The position numbers and the translations under genes are program-made. DNA of 36,238 nt from Bacteroidales bacterium (GTDB lineage: Bacteria > Bacteroidota > Bacteroidia > Bacteroidales > JAGONC01), in the NCBI GenBank assembly GCA_028716265.1, contig JAQUQD010000029.1, forward strand, positions 1 through 36,238, written 5' to 3'. The notes beneath the pieces were generated by a model that saw only the letters and a list, made by a program, of their open reading frames with translations, was not told the origin of the DNA and searched no databases. Positions 9,545-18,229 of this stretch are shown here, piece by piece (positions within the stretch are counted from its first letter, which is position 1; the number at the start of each line of letters is the position of its first letter).

Positions 9545-10381
9545 CTAGATCTGCACGTTAAACTCCCTCAATGCTTCATTCAGCGAAGTTTTCCTGTCGG
9601 TTGATTCCTTCCTTTTACCGATGATGAGTGCGCAGGAGACCTGGAAATCGCCCGCCGGGAATTGTTTGGTGTAGGATCCCGGAATAACGACTGAACGGGG
9701 AGGCACATATCCTTTCCACTCGAGCGGTTCATCTCCTGTAACGTCGATGATGCGTGTAGATCGGGTTATCACCACATTGGCCCCGAGCACGGCTTCTCTC
9801 CCTATCCTGGCACCCTCCACCAGGATGCACCTGGAACCAATAAAACAATGATCTTCAACGATCACCGGTGCATCCTGAATGGGTTCGAGCACACCTCCGA
9901 TACCCACTCCGCCGCTCAGGTGAACGTTCCGGCCGATCTGGGCACAGGAGCCCACCGTTGCCCAGGTATCGACCATCGTACCAGCATCGACATAGGCTCC
10001 GATGTTGACGTATGACGGCATCAGTATGGCCCCCGGTGCAATGAAAGCACCGTAACGCGCAATGGCATGGGGCACGACACGCACACCCAGCGCCTGGTAA
10101 CCCTTTTTCAATCCTATCTTGTCGTGGAATTCAAACGGTCCTACCTCCGTCACCACCATATCCTGCAAAGGAAAATACAGCACCACCGCCTTTTTGATCC
10201 ATTCGTTCACCCTCCATTCCACCACGCCTGTTTTGTGATCTTCAACCGGTTCTGCCACCCGGATCGCCCCCCTGTCGAGCAGTGCAATCACTTCCCGTAT
10301 GGCCATACAGGCTTCATTTTCATGAAGTTCGGCACGATGTTCCCACACGTGTTCGATGATTTCCTGCAGCGGATGATGCAT
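9545..10381 (-). CDS. dapD: 2,3,4,5-tetrahydropyridine-2,6-dicarboxylate N-succinyltransferase
   Basis: 278 aa; left-handed beta-helix hexapeptides, MVDTWATVGSCAQIGRNVHLSGGVGIGGVLEP. Confidence 0.94.
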   Translation of the reverse strand: MHHPLQEIIEHVWEHRAELHENEACMAIREVIALLDRGAIRVAEPVEDHKTGVVEWRVNEWIKKAVVLYFPLQDMVVTEVGPFEFHDKIGLKKGYQALGVRVVPHAIARYGAFIAPGAILMPSYVNIGAYVDAGTMVDTWATVGSCAQIGRNVHLSGGVGIGGVLEPIQDAPVIVEDHCFIGSRCILVEGARIGREAVLGANVVITRSTRIIDVTGDEPLEWKGYVPPRSVVIPGSYTKQFPAGDFQVSCALIIGKRKESTDRKTSLNEALREFNVQI

Positions 10382-10444
10382 GTTCGATTTTTCTTCAAAA
10401 TTACAAATTTATGGGGCTGCCTCCCATGGCTGGGGAAAATTCGC

Positions 10445-10452
10445 TAATTTTG
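10445..10452 (+). promoter_or_regulatory. candidate Bacteroidetes sigma-ABfr -7 element (TAATTTTG) upstream of ruvX
   Basis: Matches TAnnTTTG 26 nt before the probable ruvX start; -33 element not clear. Confidence 0.35.
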
Positions 10453-10477
10453 TTGCCTGTTTCCCATGCTAGAAGCC

Positions 10478-10915
10478 ATGGCACGAATACTTGCGATCGA
10501 TTATGGAAGAAAAAGGACCGGGCTGGCCGTGACCGATGATCTTCAGATCATTGCCAGCGGCCTTACGACCGTACCCTCTGCGGAAACGATCGCATTTTTG
10601 TCCGGTTATCTTTCCCGCGAAAAGGTGGAGTGTTTTGTTGTCGGATTGCCCCGTCAAATGAACAATTCCCCCTCGGAATCTGTTGTAATGATTGAATCAT
10701 TCATCCGGGCACTGGAAAAAAATTTTCCTCATGTACCTGTGGTACAGACAGATGAACGGTTCACCTCAAAGATTGCATTTCAAACAATGGTCAGCGCAGG
10801 TCTGAAAAAAAAGGACCGGCAGAACAAAGGCCTTGTTGACCAGGTTAGCGCCACCATTATCCTGCAGTCTTATCTTGAAGCTAGAAATAATATCTATCAG
10901 CGCAGCAAACCATGA
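10478..10915 (+). CDS. ruvX: Holliday junction resolvase-like RuvX/YqgF
   Basis: ORF 10466..10915; likely start MARILAIDYGRKRTGLAVTD; QTDERFTS motif. Confidence 0.92.
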   Translation: MARILAIDYGRKRTGLAVTDDLQIIASGLTTVPSAETIAFLSGYLSREKVECFVVGLPRQMNNSPSESVVMIESFIRALEKNFPHVPVVQTDERFTSKIAFQTMVSAGLKKKDRQNKGLVDQVSATIILQSYLEARNNIYQRSKP

Positions 10916-11490
10916 TGTTACCCATCGTCGCATACGGCCACCCCACCCTTCGCAGTAAGGCGGAAGAGATCGATGAATCGTATCCGGGGCTCGAAGAACT
11001 GATTGAATCCATGTTCGTTACCATGCGGGAATCAAACGGAGTCGGACTGGCGGCGCCCCAGATCAACCGTTCGATCCGGCTTTTCGTTATCGATGCTTCT
11101 CCCTATGCCAAGGACTATCCCGAAGTGACCGATTTTATGCAGGTGTTCATCAATCCATATATCCTAAAGGAAACCGGGAGGGAATGGACATTCAACGAAG
11201 GATGCCTCAGCATCCCTGATATCAGGGAAGATGTGATTCGTAAATCAAGGGTCCGCATCCGTTATCTGGATGAACATTTCCAGCCACATGAAGAAACCTT
11301 CGAAGGAGTAGCAGCCCGGATCATCCAGCATGAATATGATCACCTGGAAGGGATCATGTTCGTCGACCGGATCAATTCACTGAGGAAAACGCTGCTGAGA
11401 AGAAAATTAAATGATATTTCCAGGGGGGCTGTCGAGGTGGATTATAAAATGATCTTCCCCCTTCAGAAAAAATCCATGGCTGTCAGATGA
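10912..11490 (+). CDS. def: peptide deformylase
   Basis: 192 aa; NGVGLAAPQI, EGCLSIPD, QHEYDHLEGIMF motifs; ATGA overlap with the ruvX stop. Confidence 0.96.
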   Translation: MMLPIVAYGHPTLRSKAEEIDESYPGLEELIESMFVTMRESNGVGLAAPQINRSIRLFVIDASPYAKDYPEVTDFMQVFINPYILKETGREWTFNEGCLSIPDIREDVIRKSRVRIRYLDEHFQPHEETFEGVAARIIQHEYDHLEGIMFVDRINSLRKTLLRRKLNDISRGAVEVDYKMIFPLQKKSMAVR

Positions 11491-11525
11491 CACCATAACA
11501 AATGGAATAATTAAAATACCTGGCC

Positions 11526-12056
11526 ATGAATCGACTGGCATATTCAGGACTGCTAATGGTGCTTGTCCTGCTGGTTTCTTCCTGCTCACAGAAGAACAAA
11601 CTCGAAAAACAGATCAAGGACCTCGAGGCAGAAATTTTTTCTGCGACCGGTCAGACCATCAACGCTGATATGACGGTCCAGCTGGTGGATGCCTATGTTA
11701 AGTACGCAGATGCGTATCCCGGGGAGAAAAAGTCAGCGGAATTCCTTTTCAACGCTGGCAATGTGGCCATGAACCTGTTGGACCCCAGGAAAGCCATCTC
11801 CATTTTCGACCGCATCCTGCAGAACTATCCGGATAACGAACGTATCCCCCACTGCTTGTTCCTGAAAGCGTTTATCTACGAAAACCAGCTGAACCAGCTG
11901 GGACAGGCAGAGATGCTTTACAAGGAATTTCTGGAGAAATATCCCGGGCACGAATTTGCCGATGATGCGGAGCTTTCGCTGAAAAACCTTGGAAAATCTC
12001 CCGAAGAGCTACTGGAACAGTTCCAGAAAATGGCAGGTGCCGACAGCATCCAATAA
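11526..12056 (+). CDS. tetratricopeptide-repeat lipoprotein
   Basis: 176 aa; signal peptide with lipobox VSSCSQ; TPR-like helices (AISIFDRILQNYPDNERIP, AEMLYKEFLEKYPGHEFADDAE). Confidence 0.75.
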   Translation: MNRLAYSGLLMVLVLLVSSCSQKNKLEKQIKDLEAEIFSATGQTINADMTVQLVDAYVKYADAYPGEKKSAEFLFNAGNVAMNLLDPRKAISIFDRILQNYPDNERIPHCLFLKAFIYENQLNQLGQAEMLYKEFLEKYPGHEFADDAELSLKNLGKSPEELLEQFQKMAGADSIQ

Positions 12057-12866
12057 TCAGTTGAACTCTTCCTCCAAAAAATTTTTTAGGTTTGCCGGTG
12101 TGATCCTGGTAAAAATCTCCCCTTTTTTGCTATAGGCGATCTCCCCTGTTTGTTCTGAAACGATGATCGCCACAGCGTCCGAAATTTCAGTGATGCCTGC
12201 TGCAGCACGGTGACGTAGACCATAATCGGCCGGGAAATCCCTGTTCTTGGTAATGGGCAGCACGCACCGGGCAGCTTTTATCCGGTTCTTCAGGATAATG
12301 ATAGCGCCGTCATGCAGGGGATTGTTCTTGTAAAAGATGTTCTGGATCATAGGCTCTGAGATCAGTGCGTCGAGCATGACACCTGTGTCGGAAAAAGATT
12401 GCAGCTCATTCAATTTTGCGCAGACAATCAGTGCACCGGTACGGGTATTCCCCATTTCCATACAGGCTTTGGTGATTTTGTCAACGTCCAGGTTATCCTT
12501 CCTGTCGCCGTGAAGCATCCATGTAAACAGCCGCCTGCGATCTTTCAGCAGACGGGGAGTCCCGACGATCAACAGGAAGCGCCTTATCTCCGGCTGGAAG
12601 ACGACGATGAGAGCAATGAATCCGACACTGATGAAAGCACCCAGGATCTCCCCCAGCAGGTCCATATCCAGTGCGGTAACCACCTTCCAGACCAGGTAAA
12701 TGGAAAGAAGTCCAAAAAAAATGTTGATGGCTGCAGTCCCTTTGACCATCCGGTAAAAAGCAAACAACAGGATGGCAACCAGAAGGATATCGATAACATC
12801 CACAAGCCGCACCTGGAAAAAACCACTGAGTACTATGCTGGGAACAACTTCCATAACCGGCTGCAA
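12057..12866 (-). CDS. cdaA: diadenylate cyclase CdaA (c-di-AMP synthase)
   Basis: 269 aa; three N-terminal TM helices; DGAIII and RHRAAAGITE DAC motifs. Confidence 0.93.
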   Translation of the reverse strand: MQPVMEVVPSIVLSGFFQVRLVDVIDILLVAILLFAFYRMVKGTAAINIFFGLLSIYLVWKVVTALDMDLLGEILGAFISVGFIALIVVFQPEIRRFLLIVGTPRLLKDRRRLFTWMLHGDRKDNLDVDKITKACMEMGNTRTGALIVCAKLNELQSFSDTGVMLDALISEPMIQNIFYKNNPLHDGAIIILKNRIKAARCVLPITKNRDFPADYGLRHRAAAGITEISDAVAIIVSEQTGEIAYSKKGEIFTRITPANLKNFLEEEFN

Positions 12867-12875
12867 AAGTACGGA

Positions 12876-13757
12876 TTAATTTGAAGCGGCAGTGACGAAT
12901 TCCCTGCACAGCCTCACGGTCTGGAAGGCTTCCCTGACATCGTGTACACGCAAGATGTGAGCTCCTTTCAGGATGGCGATGGTATTCAGGACCGTCGTCC
13001 CGTTCAGGGCTTCCGACGGATTGGTATTCAATACTTTGTTGATCATGGATTTGCGTGACAATCCAACCATCACCGGTCTGCCGAAGGACTTGAACTGCTG
13101 CAGACTGGCCAGAAGCTTGTAATTATGTTCCACGGTCTTGCCGAAACCAAATCCGGGATCGATGATGATATCCTGAATGCCACCCTGAGCGGCACATGCA
13201 ATCCGCTCTTCAAAGAAGCGGTGGATCTGGCCGACCACATCCTCATAGGTCGGATTGAGCTGCATGGTGGCAGGTTGGCCCTGGATATGCATCATGATGT
13301 ACGGAATATGCTGACCGGAGAGAACGGTGATCATGGCAGGATCGAACCTGCCTGCCGAAATGTCGTTGATCATGTCGGCCCCATGGTCAATGGCTTTCCG
13401 GGCGACACCCGACCGGTATGTGTCCACCGATAACAGGATTTCCGGAAATTGTTCCCGGATGACTTTAAGAACAGGCAGAAGCCTCTTCTCTTCCTCCTGC
13501 CCGGATACTTCCTTTGATCCTGGTCGCGTCGAAACAGCTCCCAGATCGATGATGTCGGCACCGGCCTGAATCATCTGATCGGTGTGCCGCAGAACATCCT
13601 GCAACAAAGGGAAGTACCCGCCATCGTAAAAGGAATCTGGAGTCAGGTTCATGATCCCCATGATCAGGGGATGATCAATTATTAGATCTCTCCCCTGGCA
13701 ATTTATCCTGTGCGCTGTTGAAAAAGCTGTATTTTTACAATCCATTCGGTTTTCCAT
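12876..13757 (-). CDS. folP: dihydropteroate synthase
   Basis: IMGIMNLTPDSFYDGG, GADIIDLGAVSTRPGS, IIDPGFGFGKTVEHN, VGLSRKSMI motifs. Confidence 0.95.
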   Translation of the reverse strand: MENRMDCKNTAFSTAHRINCQGRDLIIDHPLIMGIMNLTPDSFYDGGYFPLLQDVLRHTDQMIQAGADIIDLGAVSTRPGSKEVSGQEEEKRLLPVLKVIREQFPEILLSVDTYRSGVARKAIDHGADMINDISAGRFDPAMITVLSGQHIPYIMMHIQGQPATMQLNPTYEDVVGQIHRFFEERIACAAQGGIQDIIIDPGFGFGKTVEHNYKLLASLQQFKSFGRPVMVGLSRKSMINKVLNTNPSEALNGTTVLNTIAILKGAHILRVHDVREAFQTVRLCREFVTAASN

Positions 13758-13789
13758 AGGTCATGGTTCATTTGTGCTAATTTACAACA

Positions 13790-14338
13790 ATGAGCGATAT
13801 TACATCCAAACAATTTGATCAGGTGGTCACAGCCTGCCGCAAGGTTTTCACGGACAAAATGAAAGACTATGGAGTTGCGTGGCGAATTCTGCGGACTCCC
13901 TCGCTCACCGATCAGATCTATATCAAGGCGGAACGGATCAGAAGCATCGACCGGAAGGGTTTGCGTAAAATTAAAGAAGGCGCCGAACCTGAATTCACAG
14001 GGATCATCAACTACTCCGTCATGGCGTTGATCCAGCTTGAATTGGGTGAGGATAATCCCTCCCTGCTCGAAGTGAACGATGCGGTGGCGCTGTATGATAA
14101 GTATACAAAAAAGGCAAAAGACCTGATGATGGATAAGAACCACGATTATGGTGAGGCATGGCGCAATATGAGGATTAGTTCGCTCACCGACATCATCCTG
14201 ATGAAACTGCTCCGCATCAAGCAGATTGAGGATCATGAGGGAAAGACTCTTGTTTCGGAAGGCGTGGATGCAAATTATTACGACATCATCAACTATGCGG
14301 CATTTGCGCTGATCAAATTACGTGGGGATAACATATAG
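13790..14338 (+). CDS. DUF1599 domain protein with internal duplication
   Basis: 182 aa; KMKDYGVAWRILRTPSLTDQIYIKAERIRSID and KNHDYGEAWRNMRISSLTDIILMKLLRIKQIED halves. Confidence 0.85.
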   Translation: MSDITSKQFDQVVTACRKVFTDKMKDYGVAWRILRTPSLTDQIYIKAERIRSIDRKGLRKIKEGAEPEFTGIINYSVMALIQLELGEDNPSLLEVNDAVALYDKYTKKAKDLMMDKNHDYGEAWRNMRISSLTDIILMKLLRIKQIEDHEGKTLVSEGVDANYYDIINYAAFALIKLRGDNI

Positions 14339-14349
14339 ACCGTTTACAA

Positions 14350-15468
14350 ATGAAATGGATGAAACTGATAAGGCTGATCAGCCGGTACATCGTCGGGGCT
14401 GTTTTTGTACTCAGTGGATTTACGAAAGGAGTGGATCCGCTGGGGACCATCTTCCAGTTTGAAGATTACATGATCGCCTATGGTATGCCATGGGCATTGC
14501 CCCTGGCTTTACCGGCCACTGTGATCCTCTGCACCCTTGAGTTCACCATTGGCGTAGCCCTTCTGCTCAACGTTAAGATGAAAATCACCCGCTGGGCTTT
14601 GCTGGTGATCATGGTGTTCTTTACGATCCTGACCTTTTTGGACGCAGTGTATAACCTGGTTACAGATTGCGGGTGTTTCGGAGAAGCCATTATTCTTACC
14701 AACTGGCAGACCTTTTATAAGAACGTGGTGCTGATGGTCTTTGTCCTGATCATCTTTTTTACCCATAAATATTCATTTTCAATATTTTCCAGGAAAGCTC
14801 AAAACATAATGGCGATTATCACGATGCTGGTATTCAGTGCCTTCACGGTCTATTCATACAACCGTTTACCAATCGTAGACTTTCTGGATTGGGATATTGG
14901 CCAGGACCTGACGCCGGAGAATCCCGGAAAACCGTTGACCTACCTGATCTATAAGAATAAGCTGACAGGAGAAACTACAAAGATGCTCTCCGGGGATCTT
15001 CCCTGGCAGGACTCTGTTTGGATGAGCCAATGGGAATTCTCCGACATGGAAATCGACAATACGCAGGTTAAGAAATCCCACGGCCTTAAGATCGAGGACT
15101 CTACGGGGATGGACCTGACAAGCTTCTATATCGGCAATCCCGGATACCAGTTCATCCTGGTAGCCTATGATCTTGAAAAGGCCAATGAGAAAGGAATGGA
15201 AAAGATGGTGCGTTTCTGCGACGAAGCCATACACTACAATATCTCTTTCATCCTGCTTACAGCCAGCCTGCCCGAAGAAGCGGAAAATTTCAGGGAACAA
15301 AATAAAGCATCCTTTGAGATCTTTTATGCGGACGACATCATCCTGAAGATGATGGTACGATCCAATCCGGGTCTGATGCTGCTTCACAACGGAGTAATCA
15401 TCGACAAATGGCATTTTCATGATTTTCCCGAATTTGATGTAATATCAAAGCAGTTAAATACTGACTGA
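14350..15468 (+). CDS. DoxX-like (BT_3928-type) membrane protein with periplasmic C-terminal domain
   Basis: 372 aa; YIVGAVFVLSGFTKGVDPLGTIFQFEDY followed by 4 TM helices and DCGCFGEAI. Confidence 0.8.
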   Translation: MKWMKLIRLISRYIVGAVFVLSGFTKGVDPLGTIFQFEDYMIAYGMPWALPLALPATVILCTLEFTIGVALLLNVKMKITRWALLVIMVFFTILTFLDAVYNLVTDCGCFGEAIILTNWQTFYKNVVLMVFVLIIFFTHKYSFSIFSRKAQNIMAIITMLVFSAFTVYSYNRLPIVDFLDWDIGQDLTPENPGKPLTYLIYKNKLTGETTKMLSGDLPWQDSVWMSQWEFSDMEIDNTQVKKSHGLKIEDSTGMDLTSFYIGNPGYQFILVAYDLEKANEKGMEKMVRFCDEAIHYNISFILLTASLPEEAENFREQNKASFEIFYADDIILKMMVRSNPGLMLLHNGVIIDKWHFHDFPEFDVISKQLNTD

Positions 15469-15473
15469 TCTGT

Positions 15474-16556
15474 ATGTTCCGGTTTATTGTCAGACGATTA
15501 TGGTACGGATTTCTTGTTCTGCTGGGAGTGATTACGGTAGTGTTCTTGCTTTTCAACGTCCTGCCCGGGGATCCGGCACGAATGGTATTGGGTCAGCGGT
15601 CAGATATTTCGACCGAGGAAGCCATCAGGAAGGACCTGGGACTTGACAAATCCGGAATAATACAGTATTTCAGCTTCCTTAACGACCTTGCGCCCGTTTC
15701 ATTCCATCATACAACAGATCCATCCCATCACTGGTACCTGGACAGCACGCGCTATTCACCTTTCGTTAACATTGCCAATCTTGCCAATGACTGGACCGTG
15801 GTACTGAAAAAGCCGTATCTGAGGCGATCGTATCAGAGTAAAAGAGAGGTCACTGATATTCTTGCGGAGGCTTTTCCGAAAACCCTGCTTCTTGCCGCTG
15901 TGTCCATCAGCTTTACCATGGTGGTGGGGATTGCCATCGGGCTACTGTGCGCAATAAATAAAAACAAGTTGATTGACAGGATCTTCCTGATCTTATCCGT
16001 CCTTGGAATGTCGCTTCCCTCTTTTTTTGCCGCTATCCTGATCGGATGGATTTTTGCTTTTGTCCTGGCGGATTATACAGGCCTGAACATGTTTGGGAGC
16101 ATGTATTCGGTTGATGATTTCGGGCAGGGTGAATATCTTGACCTGAAGAACTTGATTTTGCCTGCTTTTACGCTGGGGATCAGGCCTTTGGCAGTAATCG
16201 TAGAATTGACGAGAAGCTCGGTGCTGGAAGTGCTTTCCCAGGATTATATCCGGACTGCCCGGGCCAAGGGTTTACCGGGAAGCAGGATCCTCTGGCACCA
16301 TGCACTGCGGAATGCGATGAATCCTGTTGCCAGCGCTGTCACCGGTTGGTTTGCCTCGCTCTTGGCTGGAGCTGTCTTCGTTGAATATGTATTTGACTGG
16401 AAAGGGATCGGTGTGGTGATCGTGGATTCGCTGGAGAAGTATGATTTCCCTGTGATGATGGGCGCCGTCCTGCTGATTTCAGTCATGTTGGTATTTATTA
16501 ATATTTTTGCAGATATTATATATGGGTATCTGGATCCCAGGATCAGGTACGAATAA
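15474..16556 (+). CDS. ABC transporter permease, OppB/DppB-like
   Basis: 360 aa; FVLLGVITVVFLLFNVLPGDPARMVLGQR; EAA-like loop QDYIRTARAKGLPGSRILWHHALRNAMNPV. Confidence 0.9.
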   Translation: MFRFIVRRLWYGFLVLLGVITVVFLLFNVLPGDPARMVLGQRSDISTEEAIRKDLGLDKSGIIQYFSFLNDLAPVSFHHTTDPSHHWYLDSTRYSPFVNIANLANDWTVVLKKPYLRRSYQSKREVTDILAEAFPKTLLLAAVSISFTMVVGIAIGLLCAINKNKLIDRIFLILSVLGMSLPSFFAAILIGWIFAFVLADYTGLNMFGSMYSVDDFGQGEYLDLKNLILPAFTLGIRPLAVIVELTRSSVLEVLSQDYIRTARAKGLPGSRILWHHALRNAMNPVASAVTGWFASLLAGAVFVEYVFDWKGIGVVIVDSLEKYDFPVMMGAVLLISVMLVFINIFADIIYGYLDPRIRYE

Positions 16557-16579
16557 TCATCATTCAATATTACACCGCC

Positions 16580-17341
16580 ATGAGAGAAAAAATCGTTGCA
16601 GGTAACTGGAAAATGAACAAGACATTCCTTGAAGCTGAGGAAGTGCTGTCAGAGATCACCGATCTTTTGTCGGAGCGTGAAGACCAGGATGCAAAGGTGA
16701 TCGTATGTCCGCCCTTTGTATTTCTGGAACTGGCCATCGACCTGTCGTATGAGGGTCAGTTCGATGTAGGGGCCCAGAACGTCAGTGAGTACGAAAAAGG
16801 GGCCTACACCGGGGAGGTATCCGCTGAAATGCTCAGATCCATGGACATTTCCTATTGCATTGCAGGGCATTCGGAGCGCCGTAAATACTTCCATGAAACC
16901 GATGAAATGATCAAGAACAAGGTGGATGGATTGCTCCGGAACAACATATCTCCGATCTTCTGCTGCGGGGAGGCGTTGTCGGAAAGGGAAGCATCAAAAC
17001 ACTTCAGCGTTGTGAAAACCCAGTTAAAAAAATCTCTGTTCCATCTTCCTGCAGATGAATTCCAAAAAGTGATCATTGCCTACGAGCCTGTCTGGGCGAT
17101 TGGCACCGGAGTAAATGCCACCCCGGAGCAGGCCCAGGAGATGCATGCCTATATCCGTGAGCTGATCGAACAAAAATATAGCAAGGAAATTGCCGGAAAC
17201 ACCACCATCCTGTACGGTGGAAGCTGTAATGCAGCCAATGCACATGCCCTGTTTTCCAATCCTGACGTGGACGGAGGCCTGATCGGGGGAGCCTCGCTGA
17301 AGGCAAAAGATTTTGCTGCCATCGCTTCGGCATTACATTAA
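16580..17341 (+). CDS. tpiA: triosephosphate isomerase
   Basis: 253 aa; VAGNWKMNKT, GHSERRKYF, AYEPVWAIGTG, YGGSCNAAN, DGGLIGGASL. Confidence 0.97.
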   Translation: MREKIVAGNWKMNKTFLEAEEVLSEITDLLSEREDQDAKVIVCPPFVFLELAIDLSYEGQFDVGAQNVSEYEKGAYTGEVSAEMLRSMDISYCIAGHSERRKYFHETDEMIKNKVDGLLRNNISPIFCCGEALSEREASKHFSVVKTQLKKSLFHLPADEFQKVIIAYEPVWAIGTGVNATPEQAQEMHAYIRELIEQKYSKEIAGNTTILYGGSCNAANAHALFSNPDVDGGLIGGASLKAKDFAAIASALH

Positions 17342-17386
17342 ACTTTCCTCATTGGCGTATTCATTGATAAACCTCTTTTCATTTCT

Positions 17387-18223
17387 ATGGATTACATCGA
17401 AGTGACCTGCCATTTTCCCGCCTCGCAGGAAACCACTGACCGGATGATTTCTGTTCTGGCATCCGTAGGTTTTGAAGGATTCGTCGAAGAGGCAGGTCAT
17501 CTGCAAGCCTATATCCCCACCTCCGTATTTGAGCCCGGAATGCTTGATTTACTGAATTTTACCGTTGATCCGCCTGAGGATCTGGAAATTACCATTAAGC
17601 GTATTGCCGAACAAAACTGGAATCAGCTCTGGGAATCCTCCTATGCATCGGTCCTGATCGGGGACCGTTGCCTGGTCAGGGCCCCTTTTCATACGACGTT
17701 GGAGGGTATCGCGTACGACATTGTCATTGAACCGCGTATGTCATTTGGGACGGCCCATCACTCAACCACCCAGCTCATGGTTGAGGCCCTGCTGAAAATG
17801 GATGTAAAAGGAAAGACGGTTCTGGACATGGGCTGCGGGACCGGTCTGCTCGCCATACTCGCAGCTAAAATGGGCGCCAGGCCGGTGACTGCGATCGATA
17901 ATGACGAATGGGCTTTTTCGAACACAAAGGAAAACATCATCAAAAATAATGTTGCCTCCTGCAACGTTTACCTTTCAGATGCCTCTGCCATCGGAAATGA
18001 CCGGTATGATGTGATCCTTGCCAACATCAACAGGAATACGCTGGTGAATGATATGTCGCTGTATGTCAACGGATTGCGTAAAGATGGCATTCTTTTGGTC
18101 AGCGGATTTTACAGCAGCGACATCGATAGTATAAACCGTTCAGCACAGAAGAATGGATTGGAAATGAGTGAAATTCAGTTCAAGGGGGAATGGGCATCGG
18201 TCAGGTACTTTAAAAAGGAATAG
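17387..18223 (+). CDS. prmA: ribosomal protein L11 methyltransferase
   Basis: 278 aa; MSFGTAHHSTTQLM, VLDMGCGTGLLAILAAKMGA, DVILANINRNTL. Confidence 0.94.
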   Translation: MDYIEVTCHFPASQETTDRMISVLASVGFEGFVEEAGHLQAYIPTSVFEPGMLDLLNFTVDPPEDLEITIKRIAEQNWNQLWESSYASVLIGDRCLVRAPFHTTLEGIAYDIVIEPRMSFGTAHHSTTQLMVEALLKMDVKGKTVLDMGCGTGLLAILAAKMGARPVTAIDNDEWAFSNTKENIIKNNVASCNVYLSDASAIGNDRYDVILANINRNTLVNDMSLYVNGLRKDGILLVSGFYSSDIDSINRSAQKNGLEMSEIQFKGEWASVRYFKKE

Positions 18224-18229
18224 GTTTAA

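Noticed and set aside
13703-14236. 177-aa minus-strand ORF spanning the folP start and the DUF1599 gene
   Set aside because: Antisense to the conserved DUF1599 coding sequence; no start context or family.
14866-15420. 184-aa minus-strand ORF opposite the DoxX-like gene
   Set aside because: Shadow ORF in a coding region with GC-biased third positions; no homology recognised.
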